Source of the DNA: Planctomycetota bacterium
Lineage (GTDB): Bacteria; Planctomycetota; Planctomycetia; JALXBF01
NCBI GenBank assembly: GCA_026991575.1
Contig: JALXBF010000116.1
Span: 1 to 64,000 of the forward strand
Length of the DNA stretch: 64,000 nucleotides
Direction: 5' to 3'
The notes under the pieces were generated by a model that was not told where the DNA came from, searched no databases, and saw only the letters and a list, made by a program, of their open reading frames with translations. Both the position numbers and the translations under genes were made by a program. Positions 17,509 to 29,324 of this stretch are shown piece by piece (within the stretch, counting starts at the first letter, position 1; the number at the start of each line of letters is the position of its first letter).

Positions 17509-19056
17509 TCATTTCCGTCGTCTGCGGCGGTATTCGAGTGCGTCCTGGCGTGCCTCCTGTGTGTGCACCACTTCCGGCCAGCGTCGCGCGAAACTGAACG
17601 TCGGGTCGTTCTCCGGGTCGTGGCACCGTTTGCAAAGTTTGGCTTCGGCGGAGACCGACTCCAGATGCAGCGCCTGCCGCAGGGCGATATTGTCAGGGTC
17701 GCGAGCGTGTTGGCCGGCAGGTCCGTGGCAGTTCTCACACTGGTTGCCGCCCAGGTGAGCCGTTGCGGGCGTGCCATCGTACCCCCCCTGGTATCCGAAC
17801 ATCGTCGTGTGGCACGCCAGACACTCCGGATTAACGTGTTCACCGGTCTTTCGCAGCGCCTCGAGGGCCTGCGCGTGCTTGGACTCCTCCCATTTCTTCA
17901 CGGTCCGCGGGTGGCATGCGCGGCACTCCTGGACACCCGCCACGAAAACCCCCTCATCCAGTGGCTTCTTCACGATCTTCTGCACCAACTGCAGCCCCGC
18001 TAGCTTTGCAAGGTAGGTGTCGTAAACAAGCTGGCGCATCGCCTCATCGTCCGCGAAGCGGGCGTCCAGAGCCGTCAGCTCAAACGCCAACGTCGGCCGC
18101 TGTGCGCCACGCCGCACGCCAACCGTACCGGCATACATCCCCTTCCTACCGACCGTCACCAACAGCGTGTCCCCCTCCCACACCTCCTGCCCCAGCGGCT
18201 CCTCGCTTGCTTCAGCATGGATCACCAGGTCGAAGTCCGCGTACTTGCGCACGAGTCGGCGGGCAGATTCCAGATGACCGTAGTACAGAAGGACGCGGAG
18301 GTCGCAGTCGGAGAGCTTCGGCAACCAGGCCGCCACCGTATCCTCGGGCGGCTGCCAGCGAAGCGGGGTAATTTCGTCCTTCACATACCGCTTGTAGTTT
18401 GGCCCGACGACGGCCAACACCCCAATCTTCCAGCCCTCCCGCTCGACGACCACGTACGGCCGCACCACCTCCTGTAAGTCCTCGGGTATCGATAGGTTAC
18501 AGTTCGTGACGACGGGCCGCTCCAGCTCGCCGGCCACGCTGACATAGGTCAACAGACCGCTCTCCAAGTTGGCGTCCTGCGGTCCCAGCCCGACTACGTC
18601 ATACCCCAGTTCGCTCAACGCCTGCAGCGAAACCTCTAGCTTGGCAAGCCGATGCTCCGGGCCGGGAACGTACTTCAGGAGCCCGTATGCCTGTTGCGGG
18701 TCGTCGACCAGACCGCCCAGGTCAAGAGCGACCACCGGCCAGCCCTTCTGGCGAACGTAGCGCAGAAACGCCCCTCGCTTGGCCAAGCCACCCTTTTGAA
18801 AGGCGGGCGAGCAGCCGCACGGTTTCAGACGTCCCTCTTGTTGGCCGGTGAAGAAAAGCACCAGGTCGGGTGGAAACTGGTCCCAGCTGGCTAACGGCGG
18901 GGGTTCTTCCGCGGGGGTCTGCTGCGGCTGGCTGCCTGCCGCGCCCTCGGAATCCGCCGGGGCTCCTGGAGCCGCTACCCGATAAACGACCAGTCCCGCT
19001 CCGCCCCAGATGACCAACAGCAGAGCGATCACGGCGATGGCGATACCACGCGACAT
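17509..19056 (-). CDS. nucleotidase-like/tetraheme cytochrome c554-type fusion protein
   Basis: 515-residue membrane-anchored protein with residues 5-28 as an N-terminal hydrophobic helix. Residues of about 62-340 resemble the metallophosphoesterase/5'-nucleotidase fold (LVLFFTGQQEGRLKPCGC, VVALDLGG, YDVVGLGPQDANL, PVVTNCNLS, VLLYYGH, DLVIHA), though several canonical metal ligands seem replaced. Residues 375-500 are a cytochrome c554-type domain with four CxxCH haem sites at Cys378, Cys412, Cys440 and Cys475; additional distal His residues are present (for example SKHAQAL). The fusion is widespread in planctomycetes. A periplasmic electron-transfer role is likely, but the reaction is unknown. 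The DUF1573 gene lies 182 bases upstream on the same strand. Confidence 0.82.
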   Translation of the reverse strand: MSRGIAIAVIALLLVIWGGAGLVVYRVAAPGAPADSEGAAGSQPQQTPAEEPPPLASWDQFPPDLVLFFTGQQEGRLKPCGCSPAFQKGGLAKRGAFLRYVRQKGWPVVALDLGGLVDDPQQAYGLLKYVPGPEHRLAKLEVSLQALSELGYDVVGLGPQDANLESGLLTYVSVAGELERPVVTNCNLSIPEDLQEVVRPYVVVEREGWKIGVLAVVGPNYKRYVKDEITPLRWQPPEDTVAAWLPKLSDCDLRVLLYYGHLESARRLVRKYADFDLVIHAEASEEPLGQEVWEGDTLLVTVGRKGMYAGTVGVRRGAQRPTLAFELTALDARFADDEAMRQLVYDTYLAKLAGLQLVQKIVKKPLDEGVFVAGVQECRACHPRTVKKWEESKHAQALEALRKTGEHVNPECLACHTTMFGYQGGYDGTPATAHLGGNQCENCHGPAGQHARDPDNIALRQALHLESVSAEAKLCKRCHDPENDPTFSFARRWPEVVHTQEARQDALEYRRRRRK

Positions 19057-19238
19057 CGCTACCTCCTGGCTAGGTGGGCCGCCCCATCGTGGCCGCGCAA
19101 GTCCGCTCTTCTTCTACTCGGTTCTGATCCCGGCGACCAGTCCAAACCGGACCGCCCACCGTCGATGGAACCGTTTCGCCAGCAGCGTTGCTATCGTTGG
19201 CAGAGCGACACAAGACGTGTGCCTGTCGCGGAAACGGG

Positions 19239-20429
19239 CTAGTTGGTACCCCCCACCACGGTTCCACGCACGGCGATCCGCGCCTCGGGTGCCGCCGGGT
19301 GGTTCGTTGACAGTACGACTACCCCGTTGAACTTCCCCGGTGGGGCAGCAGGCGGAACCTGAAGCACGACAAGGAAGCGGCGGGGATTCGACGTTGGTTC
19401 GATCCGGACCTTGATGAATTCCGGATCCACGGACCGTACCGACAGCTCCGGCTTCTCCACGTCGCGGATAATCACGTACAGCCGCTTGCGCGCCCCCTCG
19501 TCAACGAAGACATCGCCAAAATCGACCCGCGGCGACGTGACCGTGACCGGCCCGCGAATCTCCACAAACAGCTTCACGTCCTGCTTGTACTCCGCTGCCT
19601 TCCCCGAAGCGTCCGTCCGTTCCGGCAACCGGAGCGTCACAGTCAGCACGTCTCGGTAGGGCCCCACCGGTAACCCGCGGGGCACCGTCACGTAGACGCG
19701 GTACGCGCAGCGCAGCTGCGTTGGATCCGTGAACTCCTCTGCCGTCAGTGGATCGATCTGCTCCCAACGAAGCGTCACTTCGCCGTTGGCCGATTTGACG
19801 TCCGCGATCTCCATCTGTTTGAGCACTTCGGAGGCGATCACGAAGCTAAGCTCCGTGTCCGTCGTGGTCATCGCCTCCCCACGGAGCTCCTGCGTTGAGA
19901 ACAACACCAGCGGCGTCACAAACCCGGTGATCTGGAGTGTAATCCGCGGCTGTTCCGGATCGTTCGTGGCGATCGGGACGGTCTGACGGTACTGGCCCGT
20001 CTCCAGCTTGGTGTCCCAGTGCACGGTCGCCTTCACTACGCCGCCCGGTTTTACCTTGAAGACGAGTCCGGTGGGGAACTCCCCGTCGGGACCGACTTCC
20101 ATCACGAGGCGTTTCGGCTGTCCCTCAGGCACATCCTCGGACTCCAACACAAGCTTCTGGCACCCACAGCTCGGCTTCTTGGGATACAGCACCAGCACTC
20201 CTCGTCCCTCGTTGCGAATCGTGAACGTGTGCTGGCCGTGGGCAGCCTGTTCCATCGTGTCAAAGTCGTGCACCAGTTCGTCCACGACGACCTTCGGCGC
20301 CGGCCCATGCTGGACCGGTTTCACTGGCACCGGCACCGGCTGGCTCGCCAGCATCAGGTTCCACACGGTTGTCCCGCCCACGGCAATGACGATCGCCACG
20401 ATGAGCGGAAAAGCTATCCACTTCCACAT
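19239..20429 (-). CDS. DUF1573 domain protein, membrane-anchored
   Basis: 396-residue protein with an N-terminal membrane anchor or uncleaved signal (WIAFPLIVAIVIAVGGTTVW). Residues of about 50-160 are the DUF1573 Ig-like domain: DFDTMEQAAHGQHTFTIRN, then the conserved KPSCGCQKL and GVVKATVHWDT. This is followed by further beta-rich regions (NDPEQPRITLQITG, FVTPL and C-terminal STNHPAAPEARIAVRGTVVG). DUF1573 proteins are frequent in planctomycetes and Bacteroidetes; their function is not known, and envelope localisation is inferred from the N-terminus. It sits between the O-antigen ligase gene (73 bases upstream) and the cytochrome gene. Confidence 0.87.
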   Translation of the reverse strand: MWKWIAFPLIVAIVIAVGGTTVWNLMLASQPVPVPVKPVQHGPAPKVVVDELVHDFDTMEQAAHGQHTFTIRNEGRGVLVLYPKKPSCGCQKLVLESEDVPEGQPKRLVMEVGPDGEFPTGLVFKVKPGGVVKATVHWDTKLETGQYRQTVPIATNDPEQPRITLQITGFVTPLVLFSTQELRGEAMTTTDTELSFVIASEVLKQMEIADVKSANGEVTLRWEQIDPLTAEEFTDPTQLRCAYRVYVTVPRGLPVGPYRDVLTVTLRLPERTDASGKAAEYKQDVKLFVEIRGPVTVTSPRVDFGDVFVDEGARKRLYVIIRDVEKPELSVRSVDPEFIKVRIEPTSNPRRFLVVLQVPPAAPPGKFNGVVVLSTNHPAAPEARIAVRGTVVGGTN

Positions 20430-20502
20430 GGTCTGGCGTCTCCAAGCCTGGGTGTGTCTGAACCCCCATCCGGAACCGGATTACAGACGGGATCCCCGCG
20501 TT

Positions 20503-22701
20503 CTAATCATCATTTCCTACGCGGGCCCACCGCTTCAAGTTTTCGACCTCGGCGTCGGCCAGCTTACGATCCGGGTGAGGACACTGCCGGTTGCGCTCCA
20601 GTAGCTGGCGGGCCAGTTGGGCTGCCTCCCGGTCCCTGCCCGCCTCAACCAGCAACTTCACCTCCAGGTACGCGATGCCCAGATCGCCCGGATATCGCTC
20701 CCGGGCACGGCGGATCCAACGGATCGCCTCTGCCCAGGCCTTGCCGCCAACGCGTCTCGCTCGGGCCGCCCAGACCAGCGCCGCGTCGCGGCAGGGCCAC
20801 GGGCTCGCCGGGTCTGCCTTCTGGTACGCCAGGGTTGCATACAGCAACCAGTGCCACCGGGTCTGATTCCCAGTGTCTGCTGCCCTCAGTGCCTGGGCCA
20901 CCATCATCTGCGACTGCAACGCCCACGCCTCCGCATGCCATGGCGCCAGCTCCGTCGCCTGCCGTAACTTGGCGATCGCCGTGAGCGGATCGCCACGCGC
21001 CAGTGCCTGACGCGCCTCGGCTACCAGGGCCCGGCTGGTCAGGTGCGGCAGCACAAAGCCTCTGGCTGCGGCCACGAAGCACGCAGTCACGACGGCCAGG
21101 AAAACCAGTGGCCCAAGCCCCCCCGGCAGCAGAACACGGTCATGGTCCGGCAGCGCGCACGCCAGCGTAGCCCACAAGGCGATCGCGACACCGGGAAACT
21201 GGATGCCGCCGGCAAACAGCAGCTGAACCAGCAGTGCGGCCACCGCCAGTCCAAGCAGGGCGGGACGGCGCCACCGCGCTTCGGCCCCGGACCAGGTCGC
21301 CACCAGCACGGCTCCCCCCAGCGCCACGCCAGCCATCACGGCACCGTCTGCCCCCCCGGCCCACCATGCCAGGGCCGCAGCGGCCGGAAGGACCGCAATC
21401 GCCCAACGTGGCGGCGCGGGTTCGTCGGGGTGTCGACGTACATCCGCCCGCGATCCTGAGCCGCGCACCACGGCCACGGCCGCTACAGCCAACGTGATCA
21501 GAAACAGCAGGAGCCCCGGGACACCGAACGATGCGGCCAGCTCCAGCAAGAAGTTGTGCGGGTCGGTGACTTCCTCGCTTGCGTCAGGGAGCTTATACCG
21601 CAAGTAGTGGCTCCGGAAGTTACCCGGGCCGACGCCGAAGAGGGGATGATCACGGATCATCTGCAGCGTTGCCTGCCAGTATTCGGTCCGGTACGCCAGC
21701 GACTGCCACGCGCCGGTGAACAGCTTCTCATCGAACTTGCCTCTCCAGTAACCCACCACTGCCACGGCTGCCAACGCAGTCCCGACGAGAACCGCGTAGC
21801 TGAGCAGCTGGGCACGGGACAGCCGCCGAGTTGCCCGAACCAGGAGCGGCAGCACCGCGAGCAAGTATGCCAGATACGCACTGCGGCTCTGCGTCAGCAC
21901 CACCCCGACCAGCACCACGACCGCCATGGCCAGCCGCAAGACTCTGCGCCACCGGTCTGCTCGGTGCAGGCAATCGGACGACACCGGCCCATCGATTCCC
22001 AGCGCCCAAGCCGTTAGAAGCACCGCCCATGGCAGCAGGAACCCGGCCAAGGAGTTGGCCAGCGCGAAGGTGCCAAAGGCCTCATGCGAGTTGAGTCGGT
22101 TCAGGAACGTCTGCTCGGCGCGGCTGCCTGGCGTGATGCCGAGCTCGACCAGGAGCCGCATGCGATCCTCGGCAAACTCGCGCCGCAGCGCCTCCAGTCC
22201 CCAGAAGGCCTGGTAGATCGCGTACAGGGCGAGCAGTGTGGCGAGAACGACGAAGAGCTGGATTACGACTCGTCGCCCGGCCAGCGGTATGACGATGGAG
22301 CGGAGCGACCAGAACAGAACTGCCAGGCCAAACCATTCAAGGGCCAGCGTTAGAGCTGGTCCCCGTGCGGGCGCGCGGAAGGCACACAGAAAGACCCACG
22401 CCAACAGCGCAGCCAACGGCAGGTCCACGGGCGAGTAGTTCCAGCGCAGTGCCTGACCGTCGACGACGGCAGCCACTGCCCATGCGGCCAGCGGGAAAAA
22501 GCACAGCAGGACGAAGAGCAGCCCGCTGCCTGCCGCCGCATCCTCGGATGGAACGAGCGGTCGAGTAGCTGCCAGGACCAGCACAACGGCAGCAGCTGCG
22601 TGCCGCAACCGCTCGCCGCGAGGGTTCTGCCGGAGGCCACTCGGGTCAGTTTCGCGCGGCGCTTTCTGCCGGCGCCGCCTCTTGCGCAGCTTCGTGGCCA
22701 T
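20503..22701 (-). CDS. O-antigen ligase/polymerase-like membrane protein with C-terminal TPR
   Basis: 732 residues. A very basic N-terminus (KLRKRRRRQK) precedes about a dozen hydrophobic segments. The central region holds the O-antigen ligase (Wzy_C) signature: FLNRLNSHEAFGTFALANSLAGF, VLTQSRSAYLAYLLA and PLFGVGPGNFRSHYLRYKL with nearby DPHNFLLELAASFG. Such proteins polymerise or ligate lipid-linked glycans on the outer face of the inner membrane. The last ~150 residues are soluble TPR-like helices (ALARGDPLTAIAKLRQATEL), common in planctomycete versions. The 5' end overlaps the 3' end of the upstream WecA-like gene by 56 bases, suggesting coupled translation in one glycan operon. Confidence 0.85.
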   Translation of the reverse strand: MATKLRKRRRRQKAPRETDPSGLRQNPRGERLRHAAAAVVLVLAATRPLVPSEDAAAGSGLLFVLLCFFPLAAWAVAAVVDGQALRWNYSPVDLPLAALLAWVFLCAFRAPARGPALTLALEWFGLAVLFWSLRSIVIPLAGRRVVIQLFVVLATLLALYAIYQAFWGLEALRREFAEDRMRLLVELGITPGSRAEQTFLNRLNSHEAFGTFALANSLAGFLLPWAVLLTAWALGIDGPVSSDCLHRADRWRRVLRLAMAVVVLVGVVLTQSRSAYLAYLLAVLPLLVRATRRLSRAQLLSYAVLVGTALAAVAVVGYWRGKFDEKLFTGAWQSLAYRTEYWQATLQMIRDHPLFGVGPGNFRSHYLRYKLPDASEEVTDPHNFLLELAASFGVPGLLLFLITLAVAAVAVVRGSGSRADVRRHPDEPAPPRWAIAVLPAAAALAWWAGGADGAVMAGVALGGAVLVATWSGAEARWRRPALLGLAVAALLVQLLFAGGIQFPGVAIALWATLACALPDHDRVLLPGGLGPLVFLAVVTACFVAAARGFVLPHLTSRALVAEARQALARGDPLTAIAKLRQATELAPWHAEAWALQSQMMVAQALRAADTGNQTRWHWLLYATLAYQKADPASPWPCRDAALVWAARARRVGGKAWAEAIRWIRRARERYPGDLGIAYLEVKLLVEAGRDREAAQLARQLLERNRQCPHPDRKLADAEVENLKRWARVGNDD

Positions 22702-23824
22702 TGCGACTGTTCTGTCTCAGGCTACGGATTCCCGTGGTCTCCAGCACAGCAACCAGACCCAGCACGGCAGCAAGTTGCAGCAGGACGACCGGTGCCCAGC
22801 GGGGGGGCAGGAAGTAGAGAACGATGGCACTCAGGGAAGTCGCTGTCGTGGCCAGGTAGATGGTCAGGACCGCCCGCTCTGGACTCAGACCCAGTTGCAC
22901 CAGCCGGTGCGAAAAATGGCTCTTGTCCGGCTTGAACGGACTGCGTCCTTCGATCAGCCGGATCGTGACCACGCTCACCGAATCGTAGATCGGCACGGCC
23001 ATGATGCACAGTGGGGCAAAGATCGTGACGCTCGGGTAATCCGGCGTAGTGAACGTGCCGGCAACGGTGACCACACCCAAGAGGAAGCCGACGTAGTTTG
23101 AGCCGGCATCACCGAGGAAGATTGTGGCCGGCGGCCAGTTGAACACGAGAAACCCCATCAGCGCCCCGCAGAGCACAAGCGCGAAGCCGCCGATGAACAG
23201 ATCGCCGATCATCGTCGCAACCAACGCCACGAACACGCAGCAGATCGCGGCCGTGCCACTGGAGAGGGCATCCATGTTATCCAGGAAGTTGAACGCGTTC
23301 GTCAGCCCGACCACCCAGAGAACCGTTACCACGTAGGTCAGTGGCGGAGAATCGAACGGAGGAAACAGAGTAACCCGAATTCCGAGCGCGGCGAGACCAA
23401 GCACAAGCAGGATTTCAACGCATAGTCGCAACAGGTAGCTGAGGCCGCGCCAATCGTCGATCAACCCGAGTATCATCTGCATCGTGCTGGCCGCCAGCAC
23501 GGCGGCTACGAGTGGTCCCCGTGACAGGAACCCGGGCACATGCACCTGCAGCCCCGCGGGCAGCACGGCGGCGGGCAGGTAGCCGGAGGCGATGAGCCAG
23601 GCAAGCGCATAAGCGACGCCGACGACGGCCGTGACGGCAAACCACACGGCCAGGCCGCCACCCAGCGGTGTGGGGCGTGCGTGCACCTTTCGCGGTCCCG
23701 GATAGTCCACCAGCCCCAGGCGTGGTGCCCATCGTCGCACCAGCGCCGTGCCCACCACGCCGACGGCGAATGCCGACGCCCAGGCGAGCAATGCGGCCAG
23801 GATCGTGCTGGTAGGCAAGTCCAT
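22646..23824 (-). CDS. MraY/WecA-family undecaprenyl-phosphate sugar-1-phosphate transferase
   Basis: 392-residue polytopic enzyme that transfers a sugar-1-phosphate from a UDP-sugar to undecaprenyl phosphate, the first membrane step in surface glycan synthesis. ATG 23824 precedes the first membrane helix (TSTILAALLAWASAFAVGVV); the frame is open further upstream without recognisable sequence. Key motifs are VDYPGPRKVHARPTPLGGGL, the Mg-binding LGLIDDWRGL, NAFNFLDNMDALSSG and IFLGDAGSNYVGFLLG. The downstream ligase-like gene supports a WecA/TagO-type role rather than MraY in peptidoglycan synthesis. The exact sugar cannot be told. Confidence 0.87.
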   Translation of the reverse strand: MDLPTSTILAALLAWASAFAVGVVGTALVRRWAPRLGLVDYPGPRKVHARPTPLGGGLAVWFAVTAVVGVAYALAWLIASGYLPAAVLPAGLQVHVPGFLSRGPLVAAVLAASTMQMILGLIDDWRGLSYLLRLCVEILLVLGLAALGIRVTLFPPFDSPPLTYVVTVLWVVGLTNAFNFLDNMDALSSGTAAICCVFVALVATMIGDLFIGGFALVLCGALMGFLVFNWPPATIFLGDAGSNYVGFLLGVVTVAGTFTTPDYPSVTIFAPLCIMAVPIYDSVSVVTIRLIEGRSPFKPDKSHFSHRLVQLGLSPERAVLTIYLATTATSLSAIVLYFLPPRWAPVVLLQLAAVLGLVAVLETTGIRSLRQNSRNGHEAAQEAAPAESAARN

Positions 23825-24067
23825 GTGAATCAGGCGATGCGTCGGTCCACGTGATGACCTACAGGCCCTTCTGGGCTGCCGCACGGATCGGTACTTGAGC
23901 GTCCCGCCCAGTCTTCCTACGGAACAACAGCCCTTCAGGTCTACCAATTCGACGCCTCGGCCGGCACCGCATATGCTGCTCGTTACGGCTGTTACCCCGT
24001 CATTCAGCACGTGGGCCCCCGGGGTGCGGTCAGCAAGTAGTGCGTGCAGGCCACGACCGGCTTGGTT

Positions 24068-24682
24068 TCACGGCTGGGTTGGGTTCGTGATGATCGGTTC
24101 GGAGCGAACCGACAGCTCCCCCGCCCGCCACCGTCGCCGCAGTGCCAGGTAGAGCGTTCGGAAGCGGGAAAACATGGCAAGGTAGTCGCTGCGTCGGTAG
24201 TTCGCATAGGTCCACGGCCACGGCTGCCAGCGACCGTGGGCAAAGTAGAGCATCGGGTCGGCGAAGATCCCCTGCCCCAGGTAGACCCTCTGTGCCTGAT
24301 CCTTGGTGGTTGCCATGATCCACTTGCCATGGTGCAGGTAGCCGGGGTCGATGTTAATCGGCCGCCGATAGGGCTCACCAGGCAGCGCCCCCCGCGCCGC
24401 TTCTCGCGCATACAGCGCCTCAAGCCGGTTCGTGAACCGTTTGATTGGGGCCAGCCACTCGGGCCGGATCAGCTCCTGGAACGCGTAGAAGCGGAACATC
24501 AGGTTTGGGCCCATAGCCGGCTCGTAGTACCGGGTCTCCGTGAACGGAAACGGTCCCCCCTTCTCTGCTACTGGACCGAACGCACGGACCAGTTGGTGTT
24601 CGATCCAGCCGAAAGCCGGCTCGAATCCGGTGAACGCCGCAATGACGAGCAACACCGGTTCATGCTCAACCGGCTCTCCCAT
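24068..24682 (-). CDS. DUF4416 family protein
   Basis: 204-residue protein matching the DUF4416 family pattern: VLLVIAAFTGFEPAFGWIE, FPFTETRYYEPAMGPNLMFR, INIDPGYLHHGKWIMATTKD and VYLGQGIFADPMLYF. The function of the family is unknown. I chose ATG 24682, with GGAGGAGAGG just upstream; longer in-frame starts would lie inside trpC. The start overlaps the last 17 bases of trpC, indicating translational coupling with it. No signal peptide or membrane helix is seen, so it should be cytoplasmic. Confidence 0.85.
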   Translation of the reverse strand: MGEPVEHEPVLLVIAAFTGFEPAFGWIEHQLVRAFGPVAEKGGPFPFTETRYYEPAMGPNLMFRFYAFQELIRPEWLAPIKRFTNRLEALYAREAARGALPGEPYRRPINIDPGYLHHGKWIMATTKDQAQRVYLGQGIFADPMLYFAHGRWQPWPWTYANYRRSDYLAMFSRFRTLYLALRRRWRAGELSVRSEPIITNPTQP

Positions 24683-25490
24683 CACCTCTCCTCCGCGAGC
24701 GACGTGGCACTCGCTGGAACTGCGCGATGAGTTCTTCGGGCCGGTGGGCTCGCATGAGGCTTTCGCCCACGAGCACCGCATCCGCCCCCGCTCTGGCCAC
24801 CCGCTCCACGTCGGCAACGGACCAGATACCGCTCTCGCTCACGAGCACACAGCTTTCCGGCACGGAGCGTGCGATCTCCTCGGTATGGCTGAGATCGACG
24901 CGGAAGGTCCTCAGGTCCCGGTTGTTGATGCCCACGATCCTGGGTCGGCAGTCCAGGACCCAGGGCAGGTTCGCGAGGTCGTAGAGCTCCACCAGCGGCT
25001 CCATGCCGAGCTCACGGGCCAAAGCCAGCAGCTCATCAAGGAGCGTGCTCTGGTTGAGGACTTCAGCGATCAGCAGCACGCTGTCGGCTCCGGCAGCGCG
25101 GGCTTCGTAGAGCTGGTACGGGTCGAAAAGGAAGTCCTTTCTCAGCAGAGGCAAGTCAACAGCATCCCGCACAGAGCGGAGGTCATGCAGGGAACCTCCG
25201 AAGCGGCTCTCTTCGGTGAGCACGCTGATGGCCGCTGCGCCCCCGTGGGCATAGCGGCTTGCTTGCCGTGCGGCATCGCATGCGGTTCGGATCGCACCCG
25301 AGCTGGGCGAGCTCCGTTTGATCTCGGCAATGACCCGGATGCGGTCGCTGGCGGCGAGGGCCTGGTGGAAGTCTTTTGCCGGTGGCGCATCGCGGCAGCG
25401 AGCCTTCAGCTCGCTTAGCGGAACGGCGGCCGAGGCTTCCGCCAGGCGTTGGCGCTTTGTGGCCACGAGCTCCTCTAAGATGGTTTGCAC
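24666..25490 (-). CDS. trpC: indole-3-glycerol phosphate synthase
   Basis: TrpC converts carboxyphenylaminodeoxyribulose phosphate to indole-3-glycerol phosphate in tryptophan synthesis. GTG 25490 gives 274 residues, close to the family norm, starting QTILEELVATKRQRLAEA; the longer frame would overlap the divergent YjbQ gene. Catalytic motifs are intact: VIAEIKRSSPSSG (Lys/Ser loop), SVLTEESRFGGSL, LLRKDFLFDPYQLYEARAAG, GINNRDLRTF and VSESGI, with the phosphate-binding GADAVLVGESLM. No other trp gene is adjacent, so the pathway genes are dispersed. It overlaps the DUF4416 gene downstream. Confidence 0.93.
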   Translation of the reverse strand: MQTILEELVATKRQRLAEASAAVPLSELKARCRDAPPAKDFHQALAASDRIRVIAEIKRSSPSSGAIRTACDAARQASRYAHGGAAAISVLTEESRFGGSLHDLRSVRDAVDLPLLRKDFLFDPYQLYEARAAGADSVLLIAEVLNQSTLLDELLALARELGMEPLVELYDLANLPWVLDCRPRIVGINNRDLRTFRVDLSHTEEIARSVPESCVLVSESGIWSVADVERVARAGADAVLVGESLMRAHRPEELIAQFQRVPRRSRRRGDGRAG

Positions 25491-25556
25491 GGCGCTGTCC
25501 GGTGCATGGGTTAGCTCTTCCAGCGAATCGTATCCGGTTACCGGAGCAGACCAACC

Positions 25557-25961
25557 ATGGTTGAGCTCAAGCTTTCCACTCGGAAGCGTACTGAGTTTAT
25601 CGACATCACCCGTCAGGTGCAGCAGGCGGTGACGGAAAGCGGCGTTCAGAGCGGCATATGCGTCGTGTACGTGCCTCATACGACGGCCGCGTGCACGATT
25701 AACGAGCATGCCGATCCGGACGTTGCGCGGGACATCATCGGGAAGCTTGCGGAGCTGGCGCCGGAGGAAGCCAACTATCGACACATCGAAGGCAACGCCG
25801 ACGCACACATCAAGGCGGCGTTATGTGGCACGAGCGAGATGGTGATCATCGAGGACGGCAAGCTGCAGCTGGGCACCTGGCAGGGCATTTTCTTCTGTGA
25901 GTTCGATGGTCCCCGTTCGCGTAGGGTTTGGGTGAAGATTGTGCCGGGAAGAGGGGGCTGA
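25557..25961 (+). CDS. YjbQ family protein (secondary thiamine-phosphate synthase-like)
   Basis: 134-residue member of the YjbQ/UPF0047 family. Signatures are [36 protein letters not shown], with the metal-ligand His, and the distal [20 protein letters not shown] and [16 protein letters not shown] motifs. Family members have weak thiamine phosphate synthase activity in vitro; the true role is unsettled. It is divergent from trpC across 66 bases, which presumably hold both promoters. Confidence 0.92.
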   Translation: MVELKLSTRKRTEFIDITRQVQQAVTESGVQSGICVVYVPHTTAACTINEHADPDVARDIIGKLAELAPEEANYRHIEGNADAHIKAALCGTSEMVIIEDGKLQLGTWQGIFFCEFDGPRSRRVWVKIVPGRGG

Positions 25962-26162
25962 GTCGCGTCGGCCGCGATTGCGCTGGAGCGCGTTGTCATG
26001 CCGTGGTAAGATGATCTGGAGCGCCGTGGGCCGCACAAGGGGTCGGTCAAGCGGCGTGGGGAAAGAGCTGCGCACGGCATCAAGACGGGGCGGCTGAGTT
26101 GCTGGTGACTGCGTCCTGTCCGCGTGCCGCCGCGCAGCATCGGAGTTGAGCTGGAGGGGGAC

Positions 26163-28063
<1,901 letters not shown>

Positions 28064-28067
<4 letters not shown>

Positions 28068-29311
28068 GGAAGTGGGCCCTGATGGTCGTGTCGGCAGCAG
28101 CCGTCACGGTCGCCTCCTATCTGACAGGCCTTGCCCAGGACCGCGCCCAGCAGCCGTCAGCGGCGACCGGGAACGAGACTACTGGCCAACCGGCGCAGGC
28201 CCCGGCGGAGGAAACGGAGGATGAGCTAGTCATTGACGAAGCGGAGCTGGAAGCGCTCACGCCGGATCGGCCCGAGCAGTATGCCCTGGTGGCTAGCAAG
28301 TATCTTCGAGTAGCCCGGCCTGAAGCCGTCGAACTCTGCCTGCACCTGATGCGCATCGCGGCGACCCGTTGCCAGGGGGAGCTGAAGCAGCAGGCCCTCG
28401 TGTATATCGCCCTGATCGACCCCCATCCGAAGCGCGCGGCCGCGGCACGAGCCTGGCTCGCACGGATCGCCGACGAGGAGCTGCTCAAACAGATCGCCGA
28501 GCAGTTGCAGCAGAGCGGTCCGCCGCAGACGGTAGCCCAGCCGGACTACATTGAGGAGCTGCGTGAAGCTCTTCGCGCGGCCGTAGACCAGCAAAGCATG
28601 GCACCGCTGCTTGGGTACCGCGAGCGATCGCCTGAACATGCTGCCGTGCTTGCCCGGCTGTTCCAGCTGGCACCTGTCGTCGAGGAGGGCCTCCGCCAGT
28701 GGCAGCGTGCAGAGGGGGCACGAAGCGGCGCGCAGCTTGCTAAGGCGGGTACAAAGACTGCGGGCCGGAGGTGCCGGACGTGCAAGGGAACAGGCAGGGA
28801 GGAGTGCCCACGTAAGAACTGCAGGCGGGGCACAATCTTCTGCCCCCGGTGCCACGGCAGGGGCGCGATCACCACCATAGTGCAGGACTCTGTGGTCGTC
28901 ACCGACCCCGGACGCAACGTTCGTGTTGCCGTTCCCCGCAGCCGTAGAGTGCGCGTCACCTGCCCTCGCTGCGGCGGCAGAGCTCGCTGGGCCTGCACCG
29001 AGTGCCGTGGAAGGGGGTACGTGGGACCATGCAAGCGGTGCGGTGGAACCGGCCGGATCGGCGCCAAGAACGCTGGCTTCCCTGGCTTTCCGTCACAACC
29101 GCCTTCGACTGCAGGGAAGCTGGACGTGGTCCTGCGCACCGAACTGGGCAACCTGGCGCAGTTCAAGCTTGATCGTCAGAAGCATCCGCTGTTCGTCGAC
29201 GCCTTGCTCGGCGCCGCCGAGCCGCTTCCCTGCTCGCCGCAGGCATACGAGGAAGTGCTCGCCGAACCACGTGTCTATCGTCGCGGTGGCCAGTGGGTTG
29301 AGAAACCGTGA
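28064..29311 (+). CDS. exported protein with DnaJ-type CxxCxGxG zinc motifs, cassette 1
   Basis: 415 residues. ATG 28064 overlaps the kinase stop TGA by ATGA, so translation is coupled. The N-terminus (RKWALMVVSAAAVTVASYLTG) is a signal peptide or anchor. Residues of about 50-230 are helical with HEAT-like pairs (AAAARAWLARIADEELLKQI). From about residue 236 comes a cysteine-rich module resembling the DnaJ central zinc domain: CRTCKGTG, CPRCHGRG, CPRCGGRA, CTECRGRG and CKRCGGTG. No J domain is present. The C-terminus (YEEVLAEPRVYRRGGQWV) is nearly identical in the cassette-2 paralog. Location outside the cytoplasm would be unusual for this zinc module. Function unknown. Confidence 0.82.
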
Positions 29312-29324
29312 CGTTCGGTTGCCT

